From Leptolyngbya boryana PCC 6306 (GTDB taxonomy: Bacteria; Cyanobacteriota; Cyanobacteriia; Leptolyngbyales; Leptolyngbyaceae): a stretch of DNA of 64,000 nt. Position numbers and translations under genes: made by a program. Each line of letters opens with the position of its first letter. Position 1 is the first letter of the stretch. The notes under the pieces were generated by a model. The model saw only the letters and a program-made list of their open reading frames with translations. It was not told the DNA's origin and did not search any database. Positions 37,766 through 45,697 of the stretch are shown here, one piece after another. The stretch covers positions 4,730,577 to 4,794,576 of the forward strand of contig NZ_KB731324.1 in the NCBI RefSeq assembly GCF_000353285.1, read 5' to 3'.

Positions 37766-38587
37766 CTAAAAACCGCGCATGACCCTCGCCGCAGGGAGGC
37801 AGCCTGCGTTAACGATGCTTAGCTCGATCGCGTCATACTGCCCATCGTTAATGATGTAATCGGCAAAGTTTGCGTCCTCATCATCACCGAGCCACATAAG
37901 CAAGAAGGGGTAAGGCGGTAAGTGCGGGCAAACATAGCGATCTTCTTTGTCCGTGTCCCAGAAACCAACCTCGTACCCCTTCTCACGGGAGCAGTTCGGG
38001 CAGATTTCCCGCCAGTTACGAATAATCCCGCCCGTTGAGCAGTTATCCAGCGATCTCTTTCTTAAGCCTTCAATCACTGGGCTGTCTGAGCTAATTGCTG
38101 TCCAAACAATCAGCCGAACTAATCCCATCTCGTCCACGATTTCTGCGTTGTAGTCCGCGTAGAGCGAATTGACAATTTCTGGATCGGGATTGTCTTCTAG
38201 AATTAGCGCAGTTTCAAACGCAAATCCAACCGCAGATTTAACTTCACGCTGATTGTGATCGGTCATCAAGACGCGCCCAGCCTGCCCCCGCGTCATCTGC
38301 TGCAAGATATTGAGATGCCAGCGCTCGCGAGAGCGATCGACTAAATTATCCGAAGCGTGCCACGCGCAAACAAACCATTCCGAAGCTTCCCAAGTTTCGC
38401 CCGTGTATTGATTAATCTTCTCAAGCTGCTGCGGAGTTGGCTCGCCCATGTGCAAATCAAGTCCGCTCGTATCTGTCGCCTGGGCGATTCTAAGCGGGAT
38501 CTCTTTCTGAACAGGGGTTTGTTTTAGGTAGTTCCCGACGAGCGCTTTCACGTCCTCGAATAGTTGCTCTTCTGTGATGGCTTCCAT
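37766..38587 (-). CDS. Phage head protein, possible prohead protease
   Basis: I start at ATG 38587 (MEAITEEQLFEDVK), 273 residues; the frame to 38758 runs back through palindrome copy 3 and the portal gene and is not used. It lies between portal and capsid, where head maturation proteases are encoded. The segment LIVWTAISSDSPVIEGLRKR and then CSTGG could be a diverged protease core but does not match confidently. A zinc-finger-like CPNC ... CPH pair is in the C-terminal third. Assignment by position only. Confidence 0.45.
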   Translation of the reverse strand: MEAITEEQLFEDVKALVGNYLKQTPVQKEIPLRIAQATDTSGLDLHMGEPTPQQLEKINQYTGETWEASEWFVCAWHASDNLVDRSRERWHLNILQQMTRGQAGRVLMTDHNQREVKSAVGFAFETALILEDNPDPEIVNSLYADYNAEIVDEMGLVRLIVWTAISSDSPVIEGLRKRSLDNCSTGGIIRNWREICPNCSREKGYEVGFWDTDKEDRYVCPHLPPYPFLLMWLGDDEDANFADYIINDGQYDAIELSIVNAGCLPAARVMRGF

Positions 38588-38612
38588 AGTTACAGCTCTA
38601 CTAAGTGAATTG

Positions 38613-38636
38613 AAATCGGACAGGCTGTCCGTTTTA
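38613..38636. repeat. Phage palindrome copy 3
   Basis: Core 38617-38631 CGGACAGGCTGTCCG is a perfect 15-base palindrome around a central G. On the minus strand it begins two bases after the portal stop (TAA AA CGG). Confidence 0.85.
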
Positions 38637-40073
38637 GACGGGGACTTTGATTTGATTGCGGACAGAACGAAGCTCGACTGCTGCATCCCACAGCCGCCGA
38701 AAATCTTGATCTGATACTCCGTCTGACATTCTGAGATTGAGTGTGAGCAGTGCCGCATCGATCGCGGGTAAGTCCTCCACCGATGGATCTCTCAGGATCA
38801 GCGAAGCATTAAGCAGCGCCTGCTCTGTTGGAGTCGGTTGAGACGATTGCTGCATCTGCTCAAACCCTGTTACAAACCAATCGCCCCAAGCAATATCAAA
38901 GTACTGCCCATCAGATATGTAAAAATCCCATCCTTTTTTGAGGACGATTTCAACGCTAACCGACCATTTAATCTGCTCTGAAAGGTGCGATCGCAGATTG
39001 GCAATCATACGGGCGTAAGCAAGTGCGGGCTGATTCGCAATCTCCTTGCCTGAGTTTGACTCTAACCCCAGCCCAGGGAACAGATAGTGCGGCAATCCCG
39101 GCGGGAGCATTTGATAGCGCAGGCTCAAATAGTAATCAACTAAAGGCTTAAGAACATTCACCCCGCTCATTGCTTTGCGGACATCTGCCCCGCTCAGCAG
39201 ATAGAGATTCGTAACAATTCCATCATTCAAAAGTGACTCATGGCGCTGCTGATACTGCTCTCGGTAACGCTCATCTTTATCGGGCGGCATGACGTGAAGC
39301 CACGGCGCGATCGCAACTTCTCGCGCCGCGTCTTCGAGATCTGGCGAAGCCGCCTTAATCTTGCGCCACGGTTCTGAGCTTTGGAAGCTAATCGGATTGC
39401 CATAGAGCCGATCTTTCTCGTAAGAGAACTGAAGCATTTTAACGGGGTGAATTAAACGATCTGTATCGCTCGGCGTTATTCTCTCCTGCTGGCGGTACAT
39501 CCCAGGCTCCTCATGCTCGTCTTCATCGACAAACATCGAGAGCGAGGGTAGATAGAGCGATCTTGAAATTCCCCAGTCGTTCGGCCCGATCCCTTCCCGC
39601 TCGATCGCAAATTCTAAAAAGCCGTCCCCATAGCTCATCATGTCCCGCGCGGCCCGCTGTAAGCGATCTCCGCCAAGAACTAAGGTTTTCCCATTCCGCC
39701 GAGCAGCTATATCTCGCCCGATCGCAATCACATCCGGGTGGACCTTCCGCCCGTCTTCTAACGTCTCAGCAATTCGCCATGAAGCGGATCGCCCGTCGAT
39801 TTGCTGAAAGCAGTCTCGCGACAGAATTGAAATCGAGTGGCGCATCTCATAGCTCCACGTCCGCATTTCAACTAATTCTTGGGAAATACTCAAATCACCA
39901 TAAATCGGGCGAATTGGTTGCTCTGGTAGCGGCAGAGTTGATCGCCTGCGCTGCCGATTGCCGATCGGGTACTGTGATCCTTGCAGCGAACTGTTATCCG
40001 CTGATGTGAGTGTGCCTGCCGTAAAGAAGCTCCACAGGCGTTGAATAAGGTTGCGTCTAGTGGGTGTTGCCAT
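38634..40073 (-). CDS. Portal protein
   Basis: This 479-residue protein has portal-like order: an N-terminal region with RHSISILSRDCFQQIDG, the clip/stem region (SFQSSEPWRKIKAASPDLEDAAREVAIAPW in two parts: SFQSSEPWRKIKAASPD; LEDAAREVAIAPW), and the long helix LAYARMIANLRSHLSEQIKW. It follows the terminase genes and precedes the capsid gene on the same strand. The portal forms the dodecameric DNA gate at the head vertex. I rely on synteny as much as on sequence. Confidence 0.75.
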   Translation of the reverse strand: MATPTRRNLIQRLWSFFTAGTLTSADNSSLQGSQYPIGNRQRRRSTLPLPEQPIRPIYGDLSISQELVEMRTWSYEMRHSISILSRDCFQQIDGRSASWRIAETLEDGRKVHPDVIAIGRDIAARRNGKTLVLGGDRLQRAARDMMSYGDGFLEFAIEREGIGPNDWGISRSLYLPSLSMFVDEDEHEEPGMYRQQERITPSDTDRLIHPVKMLQFSYEKDRLYGNPISFQSSEPWRKIKAASPDLEDAAREVAIAPWLHVMPPDKDERYREQYQQRHESLLNDGIVTNLYLLSGADVRKAMSGVNVLKPLVDYYLSLRYQMLPPGLPHYLFPGLGLESNSGKEIANQPALAYARMIANLRSHLSEQIKWSVSVEIVLKKGWDFYISDGQYFDIAWGDWFVTGFEQMQQSSQPTPTEQALLNASLILRDPSVEDLPAIDAALLTLNLRMSDGVSDQDFRRLWDAAVELRSVRNQIKVPV

Positions 40074-40213
40074 CCCAGTATTTTGAGTTGGGATAATGAG
40101 ATCGCATCTCTAACGCCCGTTGCAAAGATTTTTACAAAATTTCAGCCGCAACTGAAATTTCTTGGACGGATTTGGGTTTGATAGCAAAAGGCGAGATCGT
40201 GGAGCAAACACAA

Positions 40214-40423
40214 ATGATCAGTTTTGTTCGCAATCTAATCTACTCAGTTCAAGTTGATCGCGAGTTCCAGCAGCTCGTAGAGTCGCAGCCCCAAGAAACC
40301 CAAGAGCGTCTTCGCATTCAGAATCAACTCATTCGGCAGGGTTACACGATCGTAGAAGCTCAGCATGCCTACGATGAAATGATGGGCAATGGAAAAATCT
40401 GGCAGTACTGGGCGGAAGACTAG
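40214..40423 (+). CDS. Small hypothetical phage protein on the opposite strand
   Basis: ATG 40214 has GGAG about nine bases upstream and gives 69 residues (MISFVRNLIYSVQVDREFQQ); a longer frame from TTG 40172 is less likely. The protein is acidic and helical, ending MMGNGKIWQYWAED. It lies head-on inside the minus-strand head operon and overlaps the XRE gene stop by 4 bases. Function unknown. Confidence 0.55.
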   Translation: MISFVRNLIYSVQVDREFQQLVESQPQETQERLRIQNQLIRQGYTIVEAQHAYDEMMGNGKIWQYWAED

Positions 40424-40779
40424 CTTGCAACCTGACCACCGAGCAGGCATGAAACGATCATCCTTTGCCGATGTGCGATCGACGATTGCAATTCCGAAAC
40501 CTTCCCCTGATACTCTTCGATCCGCTTCAAATCCGCCTCAATGCTGGCTAGCTCCGCGAGTACTTTCTGATTAAAGTCGGGGTCGATTTCAACCGGAGAA
40601 ACAGAAAGGCTTTTCGCTACCTGAGCAATCGTGTAGCTACTGCACCTCGTTTTCCCCTGCTCTAATCGGCTGAGGGTAGAGGCATTAACAAAGGCGCTAC
40701 CACCTAAGCGGCGGAGTGATAGACCCTGCTGAATCCGAAGCTCTTTAATGCGAGAACCGGGGAGTTGACTACGCTGCAT
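40420..40779 (-). CDS. XRE family transcriptional regulator within the head operon
   Basis: This 119-residue protein has an N-terminal Cro/CI-type HTH (IKELRIQQGLSLRRLG then NASTLSRLEQGKTR). A coiled-coil C-terminal half (LASIEADLKRIEEYQGKVSEL) is probably for dimerisation. It overlaps the upstream gene by 11 bases, so it is co-transcribed with head genes, an unusual place for a regulator. It is a candidate binder of the dispersed phage palindrome, though nothing in the sequence proves it. Confidence 0.8.
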   Translation of the reverse strand: MQRSQLPGSRIKELRIQQGLSLRRLGGSAFVNASTLSRLEQGKTRCSSYTIAQVAKSLSVSPVEIDPDFNQKVLAELASIEADLKRIEEYQGKVSELQSSIAHRQRMIVSCLLGGQVAS

Positions 40780-41503
40780 AAGATCGCGGTCTGTACTGGT
40801 GAAAGAAGGTGAGTAGATTGTCGAGCTGAATACTGCCAGTCGTTCGCTGGTTTTCCAAATTTAGCAGGAGTACCGGATTTTGATACTCGACTTCGTATTC
40901 TCCATCCACCTTACGCCGCTTAACACCGTTTCCTGCGTCTGTTTGAGTCAGGATCAGAACCTGCCCGAACATCTGTTTAATCCGAATTACCTCGGCCTCT
41001 TCACTCGTAAAATCGAACCCCGCCCAGTAATCAATTTGAATTGCAGGAGTTTGGGGCCGCTGTGTGGGCCGGGTGCGACGTGGGCTTGAAGAATAAATCC
41101 CCGCTGGCGCGGCTGAGTAAAGCGAGGGCTGTAGTAACCCGTACCCTAAAATCTGCAGTTCCCCCGTCTTAGAATCAATCTCAGCTTGTTCAGGATCAAG
41201 GTCAACCCACCCAGCAACAGGCGCGTCTAGGCTGTAGCTCGGCAGTGTTCCGCCTCGAATCTTGACGCGGATCGGAGTCTCTTCAGCGATCGGTAAAATC
41301 GGCAGGTTTGCGAGGTACGCTCTGCCGTCACCGGAGAGATTTAGTGTTTCAGTAAACTTTGTAGGACTCAGAGGGCGATTCGCGCCAAGGACGCTTTCGA
41401 TTAAGAACTGTGTTGAGACGATCGCGCTTTCGAGCGCCGCCCCGTATAGGCTCAGCGCAGGCGCGTAGGTTAATGCTTCCGATGCTTCAATAATTGTTTT
41501 CAC
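40769..41503 (-). CDS. Phage protein upstream of portal, unknown function
   Basis: I take GTG 41503 (VKTIIEASEALTYAPALSLYG) as start, with AGGA 11 bases upstream; the frame extends to a TTG at 41545. The ~244-residue protein has a beta-rich middle and C-terminus (IQIDYWAGFDFTSEEAEVIRIKQMFGQV in two parts: IQIDYWAGFDFT; SEEAEVIRIKQMFGQV). The position between terminase and portal, and the first-helix pattern, suggest a head-tail connector/adaptor protein, but this is a guess. Confidence 0.5.
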   Translation of the reverse strand: MKTIIEASEALTYAPALSLYGAALESAIVSTQFLIESVLGANRPLSPTKFTETLNLSGDGRAYLANLPILPIAEETPIRVKIRGGTLPSYSLDAPVAGWVDLDPEQAEIDSKTGELQILGYGLLQPSLYSAAPAGIYSSSPRRTRPTQRPQTPAIQIDYWAGFDFTSEEAEVIRIKQMFGQVLILTQTDAGNGVKRRKVDGEYEVEYQNPVLLLNLENQRTTGSIQLDNLLTFFHQYRPRSYAA

Positions 41504-41577
41504 AAGCTTCGCTGTCCTGCTCTCAAGTATTGCGCTGTGGCGCAAGCAATGGAATTCATATTACTCGCGGAAGCTTG

Positions 41578-41600
41578 AAATCGGTCACGCTGTCCGATTT
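41578..41600. repeat. Phage palindrome copy 4
   Basis: Core 41582-41596 CGGTCACGCTGTCCG has complete AAAT/ATTT flanks. It lies 7 bases after the stop of the small Cys-rich frame on the minus strand. Confidence 0.85.
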
Positions 41601-41607
41601 GGGAAGA

Positions 41608-41796
41608 TCAGCGATCATAGCTTTCACCGTTACTTCCCAAAGTACAGCAGGAACCCATTACGCCAGCTTTTACAGGGGCTTCCAAAGTAGCCACTAAGCG
41701 GTACAAGCCCAACGATTCCCCACCCCAAAAACTTGCCGCCGTCACTTTCATCACTTTGTACGCGGCACAGGCGGATGAACAGCCATTGCAAGACAT
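41608..41796 (-). CDS. Possible small Cys-rich phage protein
   Basis: This 62-residue frame starts MSCNGCSSACAAYKVMKVTA. It has protein-like composition and ends 7 bases before palindrome copy 4, like other phage genes. No strong RBS is visible, and an overlapping frame (to 41818, with GAGGT upstream) competes, so the choice is uncertain. Unknown function. Confidence 0.4.
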   Translation of the reverse strand: MSCNGCSSACAAYKVMKVTAASFWGGESLGLYRLVATLEAPVKAGVMGSCCTLGSNGESYDR

Positions 41797-41868
41797 AGAA
41801 GTTTAGAAAATGCATCACGTTACGCTTACCTCAAAAAAGCTCGAATACCCCGTGAATCAAGAATCGCC

Positions 41869-42198
41869 TTAGACGAATAACGTAAACCTTGCAAACCAAA
41901 GATAAGACCGATCGCTCCTAATCCAAAGCTCAGGCTCTTCTAACAAGAACTCATGGCCAGAGTCAGCCTTAATCCTGATGGGGGATAGCGCCTTGATTTC
42001 GCTCTCTAACTGAAGCCTGTCAGAAGTGTAACCGCCCATTGCTGGCAGCGCCTGCTTAGGATCAAAAGTGAGAGTGAATTTTGTCTCCGCCGAGGCATCA
42101 GCATCGCACAAAAGCAGGAAATCTTTAATAATCTGCTTGCGATCGTCGGGAACCGCCGCGTCACTAAACTCAACTTCTCTAATCTCGACGTAAGCCAT
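41869..42198 (-). CDS. Hypothetical phage protein
   Basis: This 109-residue protein begins MAYVEIREVEFSDAAVPDDR and has a beta-rich C-terminus (LWIRSDRSYLWFARFTLFV). Seven bases separate it from the upstream gene, so the two are one operon. It is probably a head-tail joining protein by position (between terminase and portal); no family recognised. Confidence 0.6.
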   Translation of the reverse strand: MAYVEIREVEFSDAAVPDDRKQIIKDFLLLCDADASAETKFTLTFDPKQALPAMGGYTSDRLQLESEIKALSPIRIKADSGHEFLLEEPELWIRSDRSYLWFARFTLFV

Positions 42199-42205
42199 AA
42201 TTTCT

Positions 42206-42541
42206 CTAGTAAATCAGCAATCGGTGAGGAAAGCCCGGAAGCGTAGGGCTAAGAGTATTCTCGAAGATAAGCGCCCTAACTCGAACATCTATCGATCTAT
42301 CCTCTATCGCATTCCGATCTCGCTCAACCCGCTCTTTGTTAATTGCTAGGCAAATCTGATCGAGGGTTGGCAACTCACTCCAGACTCCTAAAGTTACTCG
42401 ATTAATGTGGTCATAAAGCTCGGCTTTTTGAATCACTGGAAGTTGCCTTCTGACCTCAGTTAGATGTCGATCGTAGTTTTCGGCAATCTCGATCACACTT
42501 TCCCCGCTAAACAGGACAGTGAGTTTAATTTCTTGACTCAT
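42206..42541 (-). CDS. Hypothetical phage protein
   Basis: Start at ATG 42541, with GGAGG nine bases upstream (111 residues, MSQEIKLTVLFSGESVIEIA). The frame to 42619 runs through palindrome copy 5 and is rejected. The acidic/basic helical middle (AENYDRHLTEVRRQLPVIQK) is followed by a short C-terminal strand. First gene of the head-operon segment upstream of the connector-like genes. Function unknown. Confidence 0.6.
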   Translation of the reverse strand: MSQEIKLTVLFSGESVIEIAENYDRHLTEVRRQLPVIQKAELYDHINRVTLGVWSELPTLDQICLAINKERVERDRNAIEDRSIDVRVRALIFENTLSPTLPGFPHRLLIY

Positions 42542-42575
42542 AATGCGATCCTCCGGCTTTGGGAAGCGATAGCGC

Positions 42576-42598
42576 AAGTCGGACAGCGTGACCGATTT
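42576..42598. repeat. Phage palindrome copy 5
   Basis: Core 42580-42594 CGGACAGCGTGACCG lies in a divergent region, 38 bases upstream of the ATG at 42541. It is the only copy not next to a stop codon of a recognised gene, apart from copy 11. Confidence 0.8.
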
Positions 42599-42718
42599 GC
42601 GCGGATTTGTAGACACCACAAAATTCAGTAATTACGCCCAACTATCTTGGAGCGGTGGACACTACAATAAAAGCATGAGGGAAAACAGTTTATCCCCCTC
42701 AAAGGAGAGGTTAACAAC

Positions 42719-42919
42719 ATAGTTCAGTCCAATGGAAACGGGAACGGTTCTCAAGACTACAACCCGTCGAAAACTTTCCACCACATCTACGAAGATACCT
42801 GGCTGGAAGATAACGACGAGGAACCGGGTCAAGAGAAAATCGTGAGTACAGACGACCTGTTAAAGGAAGTCGGTGACGACGATGACTCTGAAACGCGGGA
42901 TCTTAAGAACCGTAACTAG
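42719..42919 (+). CDS. Very acidic small protein with apparent ATA start
   Basis: This 66-codon frame follows a strong AAAGGAGAGG (42701-42710) but opens with ATA at 42719; no ATG, GTG or TTG exists between the upstream in-frame TAA and codon 30. The sequence is Asp/Glu-rich (YEDTWLEDNDEEPGQEK, VGDDDDSETRD), and a terminator follows the stop. An overlapping 15-residue leader (ATG 42675 to TAG 42722) could deliver ribosomes by reinitiation or frameshifting. It is either a non-canonical start, a frameshift, or a gene inactivated at its start. Confidence 0.5.
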   Translation: MVQSNGNGNGSQDYNPSKTFHHIYEDTWLEDNDEEPGQEKIVSTDDLLKEVGDDDDSETRDLKNRN

Positions 42920-42928
42920 ACCGTAAAC

Positions 42929-42960
42929 AAGGCTCCCCAACTCGCACTTGGGGGGCTTTC
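42929..42960 (+). terminator. Rho-independent terminator after the acidic gene
   Basis: A 12-bp stem (42929-42940 with 42949-42960, two G-U pairs, G/C-rich core CTCCCC/GGGGGG) lies ten bases after the TAG. Confidence 0.8.
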
Positions 42961-42980
42961 CTAACCGGAGAATACCTCAG

Positions 42981-43304
42981 ATGACACGAATTATCTACCC
43001 TAGTTATTTTCGAGTTGTGAAGCGAGATCGAGAGGGGTGGCATTTTCGCCACGGCAAAGTGTTCTACGGCCCATCTGATCGATCTAGCGACTGGGTTGAA
43101 AATCGAGAGCAGCTTTTTGGGCTGAGTGACGAGACGATCGCGGTAGAGCTATTCCGCCTCAAGCTCGGCGCGGAAGGTTACTATCTCGCAAATTTGCGCG
43201 ATCGACAGTATTACTACTGCGGCAGTGATCTCTCAGATGTTGCCGCCACTTTACGTCAATTTGGAATTGGTCGGGGTGAGCCGACGGGAGATACGCATGA
43301 GTGA
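42981..43304 (+). CDS. Hypothetical phage protein
   Basis: ATG 42981 with GGAG 12 bases upstream gives 107 residues (MTRIIYPSYFRVVKRDREGW). It is rich in Tyr/Arg with repeated beta-type segments (HFRHGKVFYGPSD; YYLANLRDRQYYYCGSD). It overlaps the next gene by 8 bases and is transcribed opposite to the terminases. Function unknown. Confidence 0.6.
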   Translation: MTRIIYPSYFRVVKRDREGWHFRHGKVFYGPSDRSSDWVENREQLFGLSDETIAVELFRLKLGAEGYYLANLRDRQYYYCGSDLSDVAATLRQFGIGRGEPTGDTHE

Positions 43305-43467
43305 GGAGCCAAAGCGGGGGCGTGGTAGACCTCGCAAATATGAGAACTCCAACGATCGCCAAGTGGAGTGGAAAAAGCGCACCGACTTTGAGAAGTCAGA
43401 GAAACGGCGCAAGTATAAAGCAGAATGGGCCGCTCGTAAGCGAAGGCAGCAAGCTGGGGAGCAGTGA
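43297..43467 (+). CDS. Small basic protein with AT-hook-like motif
   Basis: ATG 43297 overlaps the upstream stop, and GGGAG lies about 7 bases before it. The 56-residue product is MSEEPKRGRGRPRKYEN plus a Lys/Arg-rich helix (RTDFEKSEKRRKYKAEWAAR). RGRGRPRK is an AT-hook core, so minor-groove DNA binding is likely. It ends seven bases before palindrome copy 6. Confidence 0.6.
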   Translation: MSEEPKRGRGRPRKYENSNDRQVEWKKRTDFEKSEKRRKYKAEWAARKRRQQAGEQ

Positions 43468-43470
43468 CTC

Positions 43471-43493
43471 AAATCGGTCAGCGTGACCGATTT
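43471..43493. repeat. Phage palindrome copy 6
   Basis: Core 43475-43489 CGGTCAGCGTGACCG with full AAAT/ATTT flanks lies between two convergent genes. On the minus strand the core supplies the last codons and the TGA stop of the large terminase (43478-43480). Confidence 0.9.
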
Positions 43494-44770
43494 CGAGATC
43501 TTACAGATCCAATCGGCGCGGACATCTCATGACTGACCTCAGAGATCGGCATCACCTTCGATATGAAATAGCCCGAAGAATCATTAAGGTGATCAAACCC
43601 CTGTGTCTTATCCGGCTGCCCATCTTTCCAAACCTGCTGCTCTAGGCACTGCACATACTCAGGACACCGCAGCGCGTTCACTCGATAGCGGCGCTGCCCC
43701 TTCGCATTGCAGAAGGCCGCGTTCATTGCATTAATGCGATCGCGCACTGACGGATTTGTCTTATCTACAATGACCTCGAAGCCCGCCTGCTTCAATAGCG
43801 CGATATCAGACTCAGAAGCGTTCTTAGTGCTGCGATTATTCCCGCTCGCGTCTGGATAAACCTTGATTAATCCTTGCTTCGCGTGGTCTGGGTAGCGCTC
43901 CTTAATCGCGACAATCATCGCAGGTGTGTCTTGAAGATTCACAAATTCATCCACGGCCCGCGGCTCCTGCATCCGAAAAACATGAACGACCGCCGCCATT
44001 TTGCCCACGTTGAAATCCATGCCGAGATGTAGGTATTCGAGATCCGGTTCATCCAGGCAATTGTTCAGCGCGCGATCGAAGCTGGTATAAATCGCGCCTT
44101 GGGTCAGGTTTACAAATTCCCCATTCAGGTAAGCGCGAATCAGTTGCGGCGGATAGTTTTCGAGCAGCGACTCGATAAAGTCCTCCGGCAGAAACGGATT
44201 ATCGGTTGATTTGGCATGAATAAGTCTGCGATCGCTTTTTCCCGCCGCCTCTTTCACAAAGAACTCCCACAGCAGCCCGAAACCTTCGGGCGTACTGACG
44301 ACAGCCACTTGCCGCACCTTACCGACGCGAATCCGCCCCATTAGCAACTTGAACGCGGGTTTACTAATACGCGGCTCAACCACGTCAATTTCATCAACAC
44401 AAGCAAAGCTGAGGTTATTGGCCCGAATCCGCCGCCAGTTCTCAAAGCTGCGAACTAAAACGCGAGTTTTACCATTCGGGAAAAACAGGGTGTAGGACGG
44501 CAAGGGAGACGCACGAAATTTGTAGGGGATACCCAAAGCCTCAAGCTGATCATCCATCTCAGGAATCAGCGTGTCATTTGCGAGGGTATGCGTTGGACTG
44601 TAGAGCGCTCCATCCGTTCCGACATTTTTTGAGGCTAATAGAATCGTTTTCAGGATTAGGCTTTTGGTCTTTCCTGCTCCAAACCCTGCGACCAACGCGA
44701 GATATTTACTCGTGAAATCGTTGCAGAAACTAAGCTGATGCTTCAGAACTTGCGTCTTCGCTATCGTCAT
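43478..44770 (-). CDS. terL: Terminase large subunit
   Basis: The 430-residue protein has an ATPase with Walker A GFGAGKTKSL (about residues 29-38) and Walker B FACVDEID, and then a C-terminal RNase H-like nuclease with acidic residues in LGMDFNVGKMAAVV and KVYPDASGNNRSTKNASESD. It packages DNA through the portal. It overlaps the small subunit gene by 41 bases. Its C-terminus (SRNRSR) is encoded by palindrome copy 6, so the repeat arrival probably set the stop position. Confidence 0.95.
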   Translation of the reverse strand: MTIAKTQVLKHQLSFCNDFTSKYLALVAGFGAGKTKSLILKTILLASKNVGTDGALYSPTHTLANDTLIPEMDDQLEALGIPYKFRASPLPSYTLFFPNGKTRVLVRSFENWRRIRANNLSFACVDEIDVVEPRISKPAFKLLMGRIRVGKVRQVAVVSTPEGFGLLWEFFVKEAAGKSDRRLIHAKSTDNPFLPEDFIESLLENYPPQLIRAYLNGEFVNLTQGAIYTSFDRALNNCLDEPDLEYLHLGMDFNVGKMAAVVHVFRMQEPRAVDEFVNLQDTPAMIVAIKERYPDHAKQGLIKVYPDASGNNRSTKNASESDIALLKQAGFEVIVDKTNPSVRDRINAMNAAFCNAKGQRRYRVNALRCPEYVQCLEQQVWKDGQPDKTQGFDHLNDSSGYFISKVMPISEVSHEMSAPIGSVRSRNRSR

Positions 44771-45290
44771 CGGGTGTAATTAGTTCTAACTCAATACCAT
44801 CGGGGGCAGATTCTTCGACTTGTTCTTTGAATATTCCGAAGCGATCGGCAAGTTTTTCTAAAGCTCTCAATTTATCGTGCATCGCGATCGTCGTTGTTAC
44901 TTTTTCGATTGGATTCCCGTCCTTTACTGGAATCGTCATCGTCGTTACGCTAATCGATTTAATCGCGGCAGTGACATCTTTACCAAGTGTTGCTGAGTCT
45001 TTCAGCTTGACCCCGCTTTCGTTAAAACTAATCACATCAGTGATGTCACACAAGGCAATGCGGATAAACTCTGTGAGGACACGATCGCTGTCAATTTGCA
45101 GTCTTTCCGCTTGTCTTGCCTGCAATTCGGCAAGATAAGCCTGAACGTTAACATTCGCCAACAGCCTAGAAGCCGCAGACCGCCCCGCTTTGTCGTTTTT
45201 GGGTTGGTATCCTGCCCGTCGATACGCAGCAGCGGCATTGAAATCGATCGCGAATTGTTCTGTAAATCGTTTCTGTCTCGGGGTCAGCAT
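44730..45290 (-). CDS. terS: Terminase small subunit
   Basis: The 186-residue protein begins MLTPRQKRFTEQFAIDFNAAAAYRRAGY, typical of terminase_2 family small subunits (HTH-containing DNA recognition). SAASRLLANVNVQAYLAELQ and an oligomerisation region follow, then an acidic C-terminus. It recognises the packaging site and loads TerL. It is first of the minus-strand packaging operon. Confidence 0.9.
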   Translation of the reverse strand: MLTPRQKRFTEQFAIDFNAAAAYRRAGYQPKNDKAGRSAASRLLANVNVQAYLAELQARQAERLQIDSDRVLTEFIRIALCDITDVISFNESGVKLKDSATLGKDVTAAIKSISVTTMTIPVKDGNPIEKVTTTIAMHDKLRALEKLADRFGIFKEQVEESAPDGIELELITPDDDSEDASSEASA

Positions 45291-45301
45291 TACTAAAGGG
45301 T

Positions 45302-45535
45302 CTATTCTTCGGTGCTTCCGTTATACGTTAGATCATTGTTTTCTGAGACATGCAGCAAGCCATCTTCGATTAACTGGCGTTTTACTGCATTACGAATGTA
45401 GGTTTGTCGATCGTTGATCTTCGACTTATCCCTCAGAATTTGTGTGACTTCACTTGGAAACCGCACGGTAATAGGATCTTCCTTGCGAGAGGTTCCAACC
45501 CCGAAACCTTGGAACTGATGATCTTCGATCGGCAT
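45302..45535 (-). CDS. Ribbon-helix-helix-like small protein
   Basis: This 77-residue protein has the stretch DPITVRFPSEVTQILRDKSKINDRQTYIRNAVKRQL (shown in pieces: DPITVRFPSEVTQIL; RDKSKINDRQTYIRNAVK), a CopG/Arc-type beta strand followed by two helices. It ends 11 bases before terS. Upstream are two nearly identical 12-bp palindromes (45570-45581, 45651-45662) that are natural candidates for its operator, i.e. autoregulation. Confidence 0.65.
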   Translation of the reverse strand: MPIEDHQFQGFGVGTSRKEDPITVRFPSEVTQILRDKSKINDRQTYIRNAVKRQLIEDGLLHVSENNDLTYNGSTEE

Positions 45536-45566
45536 TTTTCAGGTCTATTAAACTTCTTGTCTAGGG

Positions 45567-45662
45567 TAGCGTGTATACACGTGGATAAGCTCAGTGTTTG
45601 TACGTTACTCAGCTTTGATTAAGTTCCGTAGTTCTATCGCTCTCATTTAGCGTGTGTACACG
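45567..45662. promoter_or_regulatory. Two 12-bp palindromes in a divergent region
   Basis: CGTGTATACACG at 45570-45581 is perfect, and CGTGTGTACACG at 45651-45662 has one mismatch; both are preceded by TAG. They are 81 bases apart between the ribbon-helix-helix-like gene and the SWIM gene, so they are probably a paired operator. Confidence 0.55.
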
Positions 45663-45697
45663 GCAAGATGGGCATATCAGCAACTAGGAAAAACGAT

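Noticed and set aside
37426-37782. Plus-strand frame of 118 residues opposite the capsid N-terminus
   Set aside because: It reads through the terminator hairpin and has Ser/Phe-rich shadow composition.
39563-40009. Plus-strand frame of 148 residues opposite the portal gene
   Set aside because: Ser/Arg/Ala shadow composition, and it conflicts with the portal frame.
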